A stretch of DNA of 23,641 bases from Paulinella micropora. Lineage: Eukaryota > Cercozoa > Imbricatea > Euglyphida. The translations under genes and the position numbers were made by a program. The notes under the pieces are model-generated. The model was given only the letters and a program-made list of their open reading frames with translations, searched no databases and was not told the DNA's origin. Below, one piece after another: positions 1 to 10,966 of this stretch (positions are counted from its first letter, which is position 1; each line of letters begins with the position of its first letter). The DNA lies in assembly GCA_009731375.1 (NCBI GenBank), contig BJOX01000320.1, forward strand, positions 406,396 through 430,036, read 5' to 3'.

Positions 1-1
1 G

Positions 2-84
<83 letters not shown>

Positions 85-118
85 ATTGTTGTTAGGGTTG
101 TTGTTAGGGTTGTTAGGG
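1..118. repeat. (GTT)n with three TTAGGG hexamers
   Basis: An almost pure GTT array runs to about 91 and then degenerates into TTAGGG hexamers at 92-97, 104-109 and 113-118, separated by GTT triplets. TTAGGG is the common animal and fungal telomere unit, but three copies in a GTT background are more simply explained as variants of GTT. The array starts at the window edge, so its true length is unknown. Confidence 0.95.
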
Positions 119-1262
119 TTGGGTGCCCTGACTGTATGCCATGTGGATCTCTCGAAAAAAAACACGAACGATTTTGTAACGTCAAGGCTAAGTGCAAGGC
201 TAAGAAATAACTATCGATTGTTTTTCTCATTCTATTCATAACTCAGGACTCAAAACATTTAAATAGAAATACATAACTATTATCATACATTGTAGCAACT
301 CAGCATGTAGTGAAGGTCCAAGACTGGCTCGATTTCAATTCAAAATTCTTATTGTTTTTTCCTATCGATATCCTAGCCATGGCCAGTCGTAACCTCATAC
401 TTGAATTTTTTGTACTAACATACTTGAATTTTTTGTACTATACGTCATGTATATATTTTTGATTGTTTTCTTGATTCTATCGAGGAAATTATAATGCTAG
501 ACAGTATACATTTCTCTATCTTTAGCTAATTGCTACAGTAATATAATATTATAGTCAACTTTGCTATCTATTAATAGTAGTGTCACTGAGCAAGTATCGT
601 TCTTTAATAATCAGTAAAACCTATTCAGAAAGATTTTTCAAGTTATTATTGAAGAATACACTTAATTTCAATTTCGAGCTTGGTCTGGACGGCAGTTTGT
701 TAAACTTGAAAATTAATTTAATATTAATATTGGTTTCTTACTAGAAAATCATTTCATTTTTGAAAAAATATTCAAGTAGGTTACGCACATCCGATTCTTC
801 TGAAAATAATACAATAGAAATAGCATGAGTTCTTTTACTAAGATTAATCGAAATCTGCTGTAAAATTTTTGATTTCGCTTCGAGTTCTTAGTTTTTCAAA
901 GTAATTTTGTATTTATGAAATTAAGATGTTAAATTTTAAAAATTATTTTCTTCTCACCATCTGGACTTTTCAACATGAAAATGATGTAACATAAATCTAC
1001 GTCTCATCCGCTTTCGAATGGTGTCAACCGCTCCTCAATCCGACCTCGCGTTCCTACAAACGATAACCTCAAAGTCATCCCGTCTGAGCTAAAAAATCAA
1101 CGGACCGACTTTTCAAAAAAGACCGACTTTTGCGTGGGGGTGGAAAGGTGCCTTAACGAAAATTTTCAGAGGTTTTCCATGACTTGAAAAAAAAATTCGC
1201 GCCACAGGAGGACAGTGCAGTCTTCCCTTCCTTTCGTCCTTCGAATTCCTTGCGTCGATCTT
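119..1262. other. AT-rich DNA, no gene seen
   Basis: Unique AT-rich sequence with stops in all frames. It contains a perfect 22-base direct duplication (396-417 and 419-440, period 23) and a short direct repeat GACCGACTTTT near 1103 and 1122. No splice-flanked island, RNA gene or transposon end was recognised. Confidence 0.7.
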
Positions 1263-1263
1263 T

Positions 1264-1724
<461 letters not shown>

Positions 1725-2970
1725 GAACAAATCTGAGTCCGACTGCCCTTCCCTCCTACTGCCTCAGAAAGCCAAGGCCTCAAACCCCACTGTGACTGCC
1801 CTTGCCTCTAACCAGCCGCCTATTGTATTACACCAGTGTTAGAAAGCCTAACGGAGCCTTATATACCTTCAAAACTGCTTTTACTTCTGCCTTGAACATT
1901 AACTAGCATTTAGAAAACTTGAAGGGGCGATCACGGTCACTCGTGGTCTGGTAAACCGCTGGTGTTAGTCATCGATATCATCTGAAACTTTCATAATTAT
2001 TATAAAAAATTAGTCACTAACAGGCACTGCCACATGTACCTCAGGCTCAGGTGAAGCGTCACTCAAAAGACTGTCAGCCGCCGCCAGTGAGAAACGTCCC
2101 GGTTCAAACTAGCCTAGTAGTATCATTCCTTACTGACGGTTAACAGGACCTTAGCAAGGAGCTTATAATTCAAGAGATGACTCTGTCTGGTTCGTGAGGC
2201 TGCCGCACGTCTAGCGGCTTAAACTTATATATAATATTTTAATACTCACAGTGTTCTCAATTCTAGCTCCGATTCATGGTTTACTTGACCCTTGAACTTC
2301 AAGTTGATCACTAAGCCATCTGTTCAAGTACTCACATGATCTGATGTCTGAGCTCACTCCTGAGTACTAGTTGCAAGTTTCTGTAGTACTAAAAACTGAA
2401 TGTACTGAATGGTGTAAAAAAATTAGATCACGTGACCGTCACCTGAACTTGAAGTCGCATATGCGTTGATGGCCCCCACAGTGGGCCGGAAAAGTTGAAA
2501 CTTTCGGTCGGCCGAACTTCAACTTCAAACTTCCGACCACTAATTAGCTTTCGCCCGGCGGCCCAGCTCTTGGCTTGAAAGTTAACGACCGTCCGGCACG
2601 TGTGACTCATGATTAAACTCACAACTCCGTGACTCAAAAAATAAAGTTTCAACTCTTTTATTAATAGTGGCATGAGCCTCACCGGACGATACCTGATTAA
2701 AATCTGTGTCCTTTGGTGGCCAAACCGTGCCAAACCCATGGCCTGACTCTCACGGTTCTAAAAGAAAAACTGTGATTTTACGATATATTAAATTAATACT
2801 TATATTAATGATTATATTTCAGCCGGCCCAACAAAATTATTAATACAATAATGTTGAGTTTACTATGATATTAATAGGCTATCAAATTGAAGTTGAATTT
2901 ATTCCTGTCGGTGCTTTGAAAACACAGTAGTAGAAGGACTCCTGGAGAAGAAGAAGTCCTAGTCACCCGC
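1725..2970. other. Unique DNA, no supported gene
   Basis: Mixed-composition sequence. One ATG-started frame of 103 codons lies on the minus strand (2428-2739), but it has no splice context, recognised domain or second copy. A hairpin-forming stretch lies near 2484-2515 (GGCCGGAAAAGTT opposite AACTTTCGGTCGGCC). The segment 1932-1957 matches the reverse complement of 10040-10064. Confidence 0.6.
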
Positions 2971-2974
2971 AGTG

Positions 2975-3077
2975 GTAGTCAGTAGTATTTAATAGTAGTA
3001 GTATTTAATAGTAGTAGTACTAGAGTAGTATTAATAATATCACTTAATAGTAGTATTAGTAGTAGTAGTAGTATTAA

Positions 3078-3148
<71 letters not shown>

Positions 3149-3236
3149 CAGTAGCAGTAGTGATCAATGCAATTTATAATATATTATAGTATTAATACTG
3201 TTAACTTAGTATTCGATTAGTAGCAGCAGCAGCACT

Positions 3237-3311
<75 letters not shown>

Positions 3312-3340
3312 TAGTAGTAGTATAGTAGTATTAATAAATA
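2975..3340. repeat. Two (AGT)n arrays
   Basis: AGT triplets run from about 2992 to 3150 with ATTAAT interruptions, and again from about 3237 to 3340. They are separated by an AT-rich spacer with a short AGC run. The reverse frame translates as poly-Leu. Confidence 0.96.
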
Positions 3341-3344
3341 TAAG

Positions 3345-4170
3345 AAGGATTCTGGAGGACTCACTTCAAGAGAGTCTGACTCCGAACGGACCGCAAGTCA
3401 TATTCTAGTAATATTAATGTATTATCAATATTAATATATACTAGGAAAAAGTGGGAAGCCGCCGGAAGCGTAAGAGGAAAATGGATCCAGGATTCGGGTA
3501 TTAATACATTCAATAGTCACAACCTCACATAACTTGGCAATACTATAACTGCTTCTCAGCCAACATTGCAGACACCGTATGACACGGCAACTCAAAGCAC
3601 ATCACAAGAAGAACCAAGTTTGGATGATTAGCGTTTTGATTCTTTAATGATGTTCTCAGATATATTAATGGCAGTCCACAATATAACTCAAATTTGATTT
3701 GAGAAACATGCGATCCAAAGTTTGGTATTTATTTTGTTACTTCAATATCGCCAGTTAGCATATACTATTATACTGTCTTGATCACGAGAGAGGAGCTTTG
3801 GATGTCTTGACGAGTCGCTGGGCTCTGAGTATCACTGCAGACATTCAAATAAAAATCTGTTCAACTTTCAACCCCTTGTCCTCAGCCAAGGTCCATGATA
3901 CAGCGACGACCAGCATGTCCTGTGAACGCCCTTGCCCTGAGTTTTCGGACGATACTCTCAGCATTGTCACGTCAGCACTATCGAGCGAGCAGCTGAGATC
4001 CAAATTGGCCGGCTTAGCCGGTGGAATGTCCCCAGCAATAGCATATAGCAACACTTGTTACTGGCGTCTACCGACAGGCGAAAACTGCCCCGCCTGGACG
4101 CGTCATCCTTAATGATGGTTCATGCCCTGCTTACCGGGCTTTGCGACTGTGTCAAACATGGTGTAATCCA
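3345..4170. other. Unique DNA around the MLVV exon candidate
   Basis: Apart from the minus-strand frame at 3845-4054, this stretch holds no recognised feature. It ends where the TATG/TAGG repeats begin. Confidence 0.55.
3845..4054 (-). CDS. Possible exon containing a MLVV motif (unrecognised)
   Basis: I do not recognise the product. This minus-strand frame is 69 codons, has mixed protein-like composition and no ATG at its upstream end, so it would be an internal exon. An acceptor-like GCGTTCACAG precedes the residues DMLVVAVSW. From that Met, 23 codons align without a gap to a second minus-strand frame at 6041-6136: MLVV, then L/I-A-E/D-D, then V-E/Q-Q/H-I/V-F. Matching codons differ mostly at third positions (CTG/CTT, GTC/GTG twice, GTT/GTG, TTT/TTC). 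That supports paralogous coding sequence on this strand, and against the overlapping plus-strand frame, which starts with TTG. The exon edges are uncertain. Confidence 0.35.
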   Translation of the reverse strand: MLLYAIAGDIPPAKPANLDLSCSLDSADVTMLRVSSENSGQGRSQDMLVVAVSWTLAEDKGLKVEQIFI

Positions 4171-4180
4171 CCTATACAGC

Positions 4181-4450
4181 CATGTATGTATGTATGTATG
4201 TATGTAGGTAGGTAGGTAGGTATGTATGTATGTATGTAGGTAGGTAGGTAGGTAGGTAGGTAGGTATGTAGGTGGTATGTAGGTAGGTAGGTATGTATGT
4301 AGGTATGTATGTATGTAGGTATGTAGGTATGTAGGTATGTAGGTATGTAGGTATGTAGGCAGCCAGGCAGGAAGGCGTGTATGTATGTATGTATGTATGT
4401 ATGTATGTATGCATGTATGTATGCATGTATGTATGCATGTATGCATGTAT
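4181..4450. repeat. (TATG/TAGG)n compound array
   Basis: TATG and TAGG tetramers alternate in blocks to about 4358. A short GCAGCCAGGCAGGAAGGCG interruption follows, then purer TATG with TGCA variants to 4450. All frames are open but give repetitive Thr-Tyr-Ile-His or Tyr-Val-Cys-Met peptides. Confidence 0.97.
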
Positions 4451-4452
4451 AC

Positions 4453-4491
4453 CAGCATGGTGGCACAGAGAAGCAGCTGGCGGTCGCGCTC
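4453..4491 (-). CDS. Candidate 39-base exon between TATG and CAA repeats
   Basis: On the minus strand the (TTG)n array ends in TTGCTGACAG, a good acceptor. The next 39 bases are open in phase 0 and read ERDRQLLLCATML, followed by the donor-like GTATAC, where the TATG array begins. Both edges therefore use repeat sequence as splice context. The product is unknown, and 13 codons are too few to identify anything. The other strand is also open here (into a poly-Gln or poly-Asn run), so strand is not certain. Confidence 0.3.
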
Positions 4492-4501
4492 CTGTCAGCA
4501 A

Positions 4502-4502
4502 C

Positions 4503-4573
<71 letters not shown>

Positions 4574-4609
4574 AACAACAACAATAACAACAACAACAAC
4601 AACAACAAG
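4502..4609. repeat. (CAA)n array
   Basis: About 35 CAA triplets with two AAT-type interruptions near 4571 and 4586. The plus strand reads Gln, Asn or Thr runs. The minus strand (TTG)n is pyrimidine/T-rich and abuts the acceptor of the 4453-4491 island. Confidence 0.97.
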
Positions 4610-4795
4610 CAAAGAACAGTGAGTTGCAACCACATCCAACAGGAGAGGACCGACACCAAACCCACACCAACAAGGGCAGGCCAGACGCAGAGCCCCTAGG
4701 CCAGCAAATCCTCCAAAGCCAAGATCTACAGATCCCGCCCGACTAGTTACGCAACATCCGCCTCCCAGCCACACTAGGCTGAGCTACTCGCAACA
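4610..4795. other. GC-richer island, open on the minus strand
   Basis: A 186-base non-repeat island. The minus strand is open across it and would feed into the (TTG)n array as poly-Val or poly-Cys. No convincing splice pair or product was seen. Confidence 0.4.
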
Positions 4796-4796
4796 T

Positions 4797-4935
4797 GCAA
4801 CTTACTTACTTGTTTGCTTACTTACTTACTTACTTAAATACTGACTTACACTTCTCTCTCTCTCTCTCTCTCTTTTTTCTTTTCTTTTCTTTTCTTTTCT
4901 TTCATTTTCTTTCCTTTTCTTTCCTTTCCTTACTT
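4797..4935. repeat. (ACTT)n, (CT)n and (TTTTC)n
   Basis: Three adjacent simple repeats, all pyrimidine-rich on the plus strand: ACTT to about 4840, CT at about 4853-4874, and TTTTC/TTTCC to about 4930. Confidence 0.95.
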
Positions 4936-5009
4936 ATGCGTACTAACTTACCGACGCAGACGATGAAAAGTTGAGCGAGTAAGTGTCTTCGTTCCTGTAT
5001 CAAGACACA

Positions 5010-5190
<181 letters not shown>

Positions 5191-5194
5191 GATA

Positions 5195-5275
5195 TGTTTG
5201 GTTTGGTCTATCAGCTCTGCATATCCGAAGACATAGGCATCCATTCCACCCCGCCTCCAGTTGCAGGCTCAATTT
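5195..5275. repeat. Dispersed island D, partial copy 1
   Basis: TTGGTCTATCAGCTCTGCAT begins an island of about 65 bases that recurs at 12871-12935 and 13996-14070. It is embedded in GATA repeat in all three places. This copy diverges after CCAGTTG and is flanked by GATA/CAGA. Confidence 0.85.
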
Positions 5276-5303
5276 GAAGACAGACAGACAGATAGATAGA
5301 TAA

Positions 5304-5378
<75 letters not shown>

Positions 5379-5400
5379 TCTAGATATCTAGATAGATAGA
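5276..5400. repeat. (GATA)n
   Basis: GATA array with a GATATCTAGATATCTA palindromic patch near 5377-5392. Confidence 0.97.
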
Positions 5401-5490
5401 TACACAACGCACCTTAACTTGAAACTGAAACCAGATGCGCAGGCAGATGGCAGCAGACAGTGCCACGATCGATACTAAATTAGTAACACA

Positions 5491-5511
5491 AAAATACTAC
5501 TACTGCTACTA

Positions 5512-5549
<38 letters not shown>

Positions 5550-5667
5550 GCTGCTGCTACTACTACTGCTACTACTGCTACTACTGCTACTACTGCTACT
5601 ACTGCTACTACTGCTACTACTGCTACTACTGCTACTACTGCTACTACTGCTACTACTGCTACTACTG

Positions 5668-5709
<42 letters not shown>
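5491..5709. repeat. (TAC)n with a 9-base higher-order unit
   Basis: TAC triplets enclose a middle section (about 5567-5670) in which TGCTACTAC repeats roughly twelve times in strict register. Flanks are pure TAC. Reverse-strand translation is Val/Ala. Confidence 0.95.
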
Positions 5710-5768
5710 ACATTTCATACTGACTTAGCAAAGGTGTCGGGGAGGCTGACCAATCCACCAAACACCTG

Positions 5769-5882
<114 letters not shown>

Positions 5883-6040
5883 GATACCTGCACAAACTTC
5901 GACACATCTCTAGGTGCCAACACATGAACCTACAAACAAGTAGTATGTAGTCTAAGGACAAAATGCTTGATGCAGGAGGTATTTATTTATTGTGCTTAGG
6001 ATACTGAAATTTTTGTGTGGTTGTCGCTTAAAGCTTGACC

Positions 6041-6148
6041 TTAGCCAGCAGCAGCACAGTCAGCATGGTTGAAAACATGCTGCACATGTTCGCAGTCGTC
6101 ATCAGCGATATCCCCCAAGCTGCACACCACAAGCATTTTATTATGCAC
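6041..6148 (-). CDS. Possible exon with MLVV motif, second copy
   Basis: After the acceptor-like GATCACTGTAG, the minus strand is open for 35 codons beginning VHNKMLVVCSLGDIADDD and ending in a TAA that sits two bases before a donor-like GTCAAG. From the Met it aligns without gaps to the frame at 3845-3916. A more degenerate third relative may lie at about 6205-6280 (frame MHEKTFLGVPLRFAALRIAD). The plus strand shows the same duplication (CAAAGCTGC...GCACAC near 6115 and 6218). The product is not recognised. The acidic DIADDD stretch and the stop next to the donor could mean a final exon or decay. Confidence 0.35.
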   Translation of the reverse strand: MHNKMLVVCSLGDIADDDCEHVQHVFNHADCAAAG

Positions 6149-6460
6149 CTACAGTGATCGTAATATACATGTTAGATATTGCATCAATCATGTTAATAAT
6201 AATTATGTCAGCTATCCTCAAAGCTGCGAAGCGTAGCGGCACACCCAAAAACGTTTTCTCATGCATGTACAGTCATATTGCATCAACAGTGTTATGATAT
6301 CGTAAATTTAATGTAGTACATCAGCAGTTTCTGATTATGAAGTACGAATGCAATCAGCAAGGACCCCAAGCTTATGCTATGGCTCGTAAATTACTATTAG
6401 AAGGATCTCATGTAGAGCTTTTACATGAGTCGATGCATAAGGAACCAAAGCCATATGCAT

Positions 6461-6516
6461 CTTTGACTGAAAATGAAGCGCTGAAAGTCATCGATATCGT
6501 TCATAATACTCAATAA
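6461..6516 (-). pseudogene. Degraded copy of the 6676-6775 exon
   Basis: The minus strand shows a 12-T tract followed by CGCTTACAG, a textbook acceptor, then LLSIMNDIDDF. This parallels ALNNMDNFDD in the exon at 6676-6775. The tail TCATTTTCAGTCAAAG parallels TCGTTCACAGTCAAAG there, but a gap of about 7 bases breaks the frame, and the donor GT is replaced by AT. I read it as a duplicated, decayed exon. The opposite strand carries an overlapping 59-codon ATG frame (6337-6516), listed under rejected items. Confidence 0.35.
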
Positions 6517-6675
6517 CTGTAAGCGTTTCATAATTAAAAAAAAAAAAAGTTGCATTACAATTGCATGTTGCGTTGGATCCTGGTATATCTAACTCTTTGA
6601 AGTTTACAATGATCTAGATAGAGAAGTCACCACTAATAAACTATCCGAATGTCTTTTGCTAAGATTGAGTGCGAC

Positions 6676-6775
6676 CTTTGACTGTGAACGAGAGCTCGGC
6701 ATCGTCGAAGTTATCCATGTTGTTCAGCGCATCGAAGCACAGCGCAAAGATCAGCGCTGATACAACCCCCAGCGT
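6676..6775 (-). CDS. Candidate membrane-type exon
   Basis: The acceptor-like CGTGATATAG at 6776 is followed by 33 codons, ending at a donor-like AAAG|GTCGCA. The frame runs five codons further to a TAG at 6659. The first half is hydrophobic (TLGVVSALIFALCF) and could be a membrane segment. The second half is acidic (DALNNMDNFDDAELSF). It has a degraded homologue at 6461-6516 in which conserved residues differ mainly at third positions (TCG/TCA, TTC/TTT). I do not recognise the family. The helix followed by an acidic stretch is reminiscent of channel or transporter linkers, but that is only a guess. Confidence 0.4.
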
Positions 6776-6944
6776 CTATATCACGTACGCACACATACAA
6801 GGCCAGTAGTACATGCGCAGCGCACTTAAAGCTATGCAGAGTGTAGGTATTTTTGACGGGATATCGGGCGTTCGGCTAATGAATGCAGGCAAATTACTGT
6901 GACGTCGAGATAGGATATTTTGTAGAGAGAAAGAAAGAGAGAGA

Positions 6945-7220
<276 letters not shown>

Positions 7221-7415
7221 GTGTCTGCGTCTATCTATAAAGCGAAGGCGGCCACAACTTTTTAAATGATGACCATAGGAGGAGAGAGATATATACACAG
7301 CTGCAGTGCATAATATATGTGTTTTCTATGATTAGTCTTAGAAGTTTCCTGCTTCTTAACAATAACTTCCACGACCACAGTCTTCAAGAGCTTCATTCTC
7401 AGCTAGCTCTAGCAC

Positions 7416-7484
7416 CGTAAGCAGGGTGCGTCATGACTCATTAGCAAGATCTTATCAAGAGCTTTTAAAGCTGCTGCAGACCGG
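7416..7484 (-). CDS. Candidate 69-base exon (RSAAALKALDKIL)
   Basis: The minus strand carries AATTTGTTCTCAG, a good acceptor, then 69 open bases reading RSAAALKALDKILLMSHDAP in one frame, then ACG|GTGCTA. The leading part looks like a helix. Another frame is also open further down (KLLKTVVVEVIVKK from about 7395), so the frame is not settled. No product is recognised. Confidence 0.28.
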
Positions 7485-7640
7485 CTGAGAACAAATTAAA
7501 GCGCTTGACGTCGACGTTGTTGATCCTTAAGAACTAGTAGCAACTTCTTATTTAACATGCATGTGGTAATTACTAACCTCCCACTGCTTGGTGATGCTGT
7601 CGAACAGGATCTTGGGATGAATGCGCTCAGCCTTGAACAC

Positions 7641-7669
7641 ACATACAAACATATACATACATACATACA

Positions 7670-7702
<33 letters not shown>

Positions 7703-7703
7703 G

Positions 7704-7735
<32 letters not shown>

Positions 7736-7740
7736 CATAC
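7641..7740. repeat. (CATA)n
   Basis: CATA array with two ATATAT patches at about 7698 and 7731. Confidence 0.97.
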
Positions 7741-8000
7741 CTTAAGCCGCCACAGCGTTTGTTCTATTCTAAGAAAGTGTTCTCTATTACAACACAAGAC
7801 ATTGAATTTCCTGGTTGTTGCATTACATTAACACACTACTACAGCAAGAGACTTTCCTAGTTCTGAAGTGCAATCAAGTGCGACTTAAGTTTTGGTAGTA
7901 AATTTGAGTGCCTCGTTCTCAGTCGATTCTATTCCACTCTAAGTCTGATACTTGTTTGTTCATCGATAATAATATCACATATAATATTACGTACACAGAC

Positions 8001-8033
8001 CTTTGCCCCGCGCTGCCATCGCCAATTCATAAG
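8001..8033 (-). CDS. Weak 33-base exon candidate
   Basis: The minus strand has GTGGGTGTTGCAG, a good acceptor, then 33 bases, then AAAG|GTCTGT, a fair donor. The surrounding frame reads [17 protein letters not shown]. It is short and unsupported by any repeat copy. The rest of 7741-8077 shows nothing else I can name. Confidence 0.2.
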
Positions 8034-8077
8034 CTGCAACACCCACAACATATAAGCTGATTATAGAGCAACACACC

Positions 8078-8081
8078 ATTC

Positions 8082-8129
<48 letters not shown>

Positions 8130-8162
8130 CCTATCTACCTACCTATCTACCTACCTACCTAC

Positions 8163-8201
<39 letters not shown>

Positions 8202-8275
8202 GTATCTATCTACCTATCTATCTACCTATCTATCTATCTATCTATCTATCTATCCATCCATCCATCAATCCATCC

Positions 8276-8325
<50 letters not shown>

Positions 8326-8326
8326 T
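8078..8326. repeat. (TATC)n with TACC and CATC variant blocks
   Basis: TATC array in which ACCT variants cluster at 8127-8165 and CATC at about 8252-8278. Confidence 0.97.
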
Positions 8327-8390
8327 ACCTATGATCACCATGTCTCCGGATAGACCAAACATATTTACCGTGCTGACCTACCTGCCATCC

Positions 8391-8528
8391 NNNNNNNNNN
8401 NNNNNNNNNNNNNNNNNNNNNNNNNNNNNNNNNNNNNNNNNNNNNNNNNNNNNNNNNNNNNNNNNNNNNNNNNNNNNNNNNNNNNNNNNNNNNNNNNNNN
8501 NNNNNNNNNNNNNNNNNNNNNNNNNNNN
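8391..8528. other. Assembly gap (138 N)
   Basis: Run of N directly followed by 15 C and a CT array, so the assembly probably broke in low-complexity sequence. Confidence 1.
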
Positions 8529-8582
8529 CCCCCCCCCCCCCCCTCTCTCTCTCTCTCTTTTTCTCTCTCTCTTTCTCTCTCT

Positions 8583-8630
<48 letters not shown>
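8529..8630. repeat. Poly-C and (CT)n
   Basis: Fifteen C, then CT repeats with a few TTT slips. Confidence 0.97.
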
Positions 8631-8633
<3 letters not shown>

Positions 8634-9310
8634 GCTAATCTGCATCCGGTCTCGGCATAACAGCTTCAATCTGCACCAACTCTTGCCACTGTTCGTGTCC
8701 TTCCGCTGGGTACGACCCTACACTGCATCAGGTCCCCAGAGCATAATCTTATACTGTACCGACCCATGTTCTTCAACGTCTCTTTCTTTCTTCATCAATT
8801 CTCCGTCTTTGTTCTGCCCTTTCTTCTCTCTTATTGTTCCATTCTCCTTCTTTATTCCATTTTCTGACTTCATTCTTTCACTTTTCACCCCCTTTTGATT
8901 TGCATCTCTTCGATTTTCCTCTCTTTCCCATTACCCTCTTTCGCTCCCTTTCGTTCCCTTGTCCTCATTTCCCCTCTTCTGCCCGCAGTGTCTTCTTCTT
9001 CTATGACCTTCATTCCCTTCTTTTATCTCGCGGTGCCGTTTACCAATGGAACTGCAAACATAGTCATATAATCGTTGCAGCTATTTGACAGACAGCTTCA
9101 AAAAAGGTGGCACCATAACCTACAGCGTCAAATCATATGTCGTAACAGTGTATGTATGTATGTTACTACATTTCTCCCTGTCTTTCTTTCCCATTAGATT
9201 TTTCCCCTTCCTTTTTCTCTTTCTTCCGTTTCTTTTCTTTCTGTTTGGTCTTCCTTTCTTTCTTCTTGTCAGGCTTTCTTTTTTTCTTTTTTACTCTTAA
9301 TTTTTTTCAC
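8631..9310. other. Long pyrimidine-rich tract, weak coding hints on both strands
   Basis: From about 8765 to 8988 and 9170 to 9310 the plus strand is strongly C/T-rich but not periodic. The first tract ends in CTCTTCTGCCCGCAG (8974-8988), a strong plus-strand acceptor, followed by an open frame of 32 codons (8990-9088; VFFFYDLHSLLLSRGAVYQW). The second tract ends in CTTTCTTCTTGTCAG near 9271. Read on the minus strand the same tracts give Lys/Glu/Arg-rich frames, as purine-rich DNA always does. I cannot decide the strand. Confidence 0.35.
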
Positions 9311-9442
9311 TTTTGAATCTTTTGGTACCACTTCTTTGCTTACTCTCCCACTTATTCCTTCTAGTGACAAGTATTGTATTATTAAAAAGTGTTTGCGTAG
9401 AAAAAGAATAATCTATTACCGCCCAACGACCAATATTTCCAC

Positions 9443-9500
9443 CTGAGCAATGAGAAATACACCCACGCCATAGCCTCCCACAAATTTTCTCCATGCGTTG
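9443..9500 (-). CDS. Candidate 58-base exon (FVGGYGVGVFLIAQ)
   Basis: Minus-strand segment reading NAWRKFVGGYGVGVFLIAQ before the donor-like GCTCAG|GTGGAA. The acceptor (AAAAAAG) is weak, though TATATTTTTTGTCTTC lies just upstream. The hydrophobic Gly-rich core resembles a membrane segment and loosely resembles the 12337-12387 exon ([12 protein letters not shown]), but that may be coincidence. An overlapping ATG frame of 80 codons (9297-9539, minus) exists in another register. Confidence 0.2.
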
Positions 9501-9539
9501 CTTTTTTCCGTGAAGACAAAAAATATAGACAACTGGCAT

Positions 9540-10560
9540 GATTATTGTAATATTACTTAAAAATACTGGTCACTTCCCCAACTCTGAGTAAAGCCGCGCG
9601 GCCGTTACCCGTTACTTCATATTACTCGAAATACTGGTCACTTCCCCAACGGAGGCGGCCCATCCCAGGTCACCCGTATATACTATGCCACGGAGACCGC
9701 AGTGATCAATGGCAATCATGTGACTTTCCGTTCGGGCCGGGCCGGTCTGTCGGTTATCCTTGGTCTGGAGATTAGATGACAGAGTCCCTACTTCAGGTAT
9801 TCGAGTCCTCAGTCTTCATATTGCCGGCGTGAGGACAGTTATCGGTTATGATTAATAGTATCGTAATATATACTAGGCCGCTATTGTAACCGCAAAATTA
9901 CAATGCTAGTGACAAGTTCTAATTTAACGGGACGGTAACACTTTGTGAATATTTAAAAATCATTGTGACTTCAAATTTCAACCGGTGGCAAAATCAAAAT
10001 TCCACCTTTCGAAAATAGTTATTCTAGTAATAACAGGGGTTTATCGGACCACGAGTGACCGTGCAACCAAAATTGAAATTCCTGATTATTCCACTTGAAT
10101 AAAAACCGAAAAATCAAACAAAAAATTTTTGTTGTCTTGAAATTGTCAACACTGCGATAATATAAGGTAACGGACGGTTTGGAGCTGGTACCGGAAAGAG
10201 AGTTGACCGGGGCGTCGCCTGCAGTGGGAGACGAATAAACAGGCAGCCTGAGAGCGCACCTCTGATCTTAAGCCTCTGAGCAGTCCACCGATCAGTATGC
10301 CACTATCATCATACCAAACCTGAGCTAGGGACCTGAAGGGGGCTAACCCTAACTTCAAGCTACACTGAATATGTCAATCATTGAAATTTTTCTCAATTCA
10401 GGGCACTACTACCGTCTCCGAATGCCAAGCTAGGGACGTCATGAGCTGTTCCAAGCTAGCCACGTTGTTTGAATTTAGCTCCTGTCTTCAAGTGAGCTTT
10501 CCGTTGATGGCTTCGGCATTCTTATGTTAACTTTTTACGCAAAACACTTTCAATATTAAT
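9540..10560. other. Unique AT-rich region, no firm gene
   Basis: Contains a direct duplication of AATACTGGTCACTTCCCCAA (near 9560 and 9630). The segment 10040-10064 is the inverted match to 1932-1957. A minus-strand frame of 70 codons at 10146-10358 begins with TTG, follows an acceptor-like CCCCCTTCAG and includes WYDDSGILIGGLLRG, but it has no other support. Confidence 0.5.
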
Positions 10561-10643
10561 ATTAAAAAAAAAATACTTGCCACTGGTAGGAATAAGTGGG
10601 AAACGTGAGAGGAAAATGGAAGAGGTATCAAAGGAATATAAAA

Positions 10644-10700
10644 GAGGAAGAAGAAGAAGAAGAAGAAGAAGAAGAAGAAGAAGAAGAAGAAGGAAGAAGG

Positions 10701-10739
<39 letters not shown>

Positions 10740-10775
10740 CAAGAGACAGACACTGAGACAGACAGACAGACAGAC

Positions 10776-10826
<51 letters not shown>

Positions 10827-10830
10827 AAAA
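10644..10830. repeat. (GAA)n, (GAAA)n, (CAGA)n, (GAAA)n
   Basis: Purine-only compound microsatellite on the plus strand. Every frame is open and low complexity. Confidence 0.97.
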
Positions 10831-10852
10831 CGAAGTACCAAGAATGATCGCC

Positions 10853-10908
10853 GGACGAAGAACGATGAGTCAAAGAGGGAGGACGAAGAACGATGAGTCA
10901 AAGAGGGA
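10853..10908. repeat. Perfect 28-base tandem duplication
   Basis: GGACGAAGAACGATGAGTCA plus eight bases occurs twice in a row (10853-10880 and 10881-10908) without a mismatch, next to the GAAA array. Confidence 0.97.
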
Positions 10909-10966
10909 GAGGACTTTTGCCTCTTACATGGGATCAGTAGTAGCCCAACAGAAAATTTTGAAAGCT

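Larger units (their letters stand above)
5886..6930. other. Unique region carrying exon-like islands
   Basis: Largest unique stretch in the left half. It holds the minus-strand segments listed separately (6041-6148, 6461-6516, 6676-6775). The remainder shows an old direct duplication (about 6085-6195 with 6205-6300) and a 12-A tract at about 6536-6548. Confidence 0.6.

Noticed and set aside
2428-2739. Minus-strand ATG frame of 103 codons
   Set aside because: No recognised motif, splice context, second copy or codon pattern. The length is within chance for this composition.
3798-4112. Plus-strand frame of 104 codons
   Set aside because: It starts with TTG, not ATG. The overlapping minus-strand frame has a gap-free relative at 6.1 kb.
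6337-6516. Plus-strand ATG frame of 59 codons reading AYAMARKLLLEGSHVELLHE
   Set aside because: It looked like the tail of an AAA protease at first, but no motif supports that. The opposite strand aligns with the exon at 6676-6775, which explains the sequence better. I leave a small chance that it is real.
8765-9310. Lys/Arg-rich protein on the minus strand opposite the pyrimidine tract
   Set aside because: Composition alone produces it. The plus strand has the better acceptor (CCCGCAG at 8988). Kept only as an ambiguous region.
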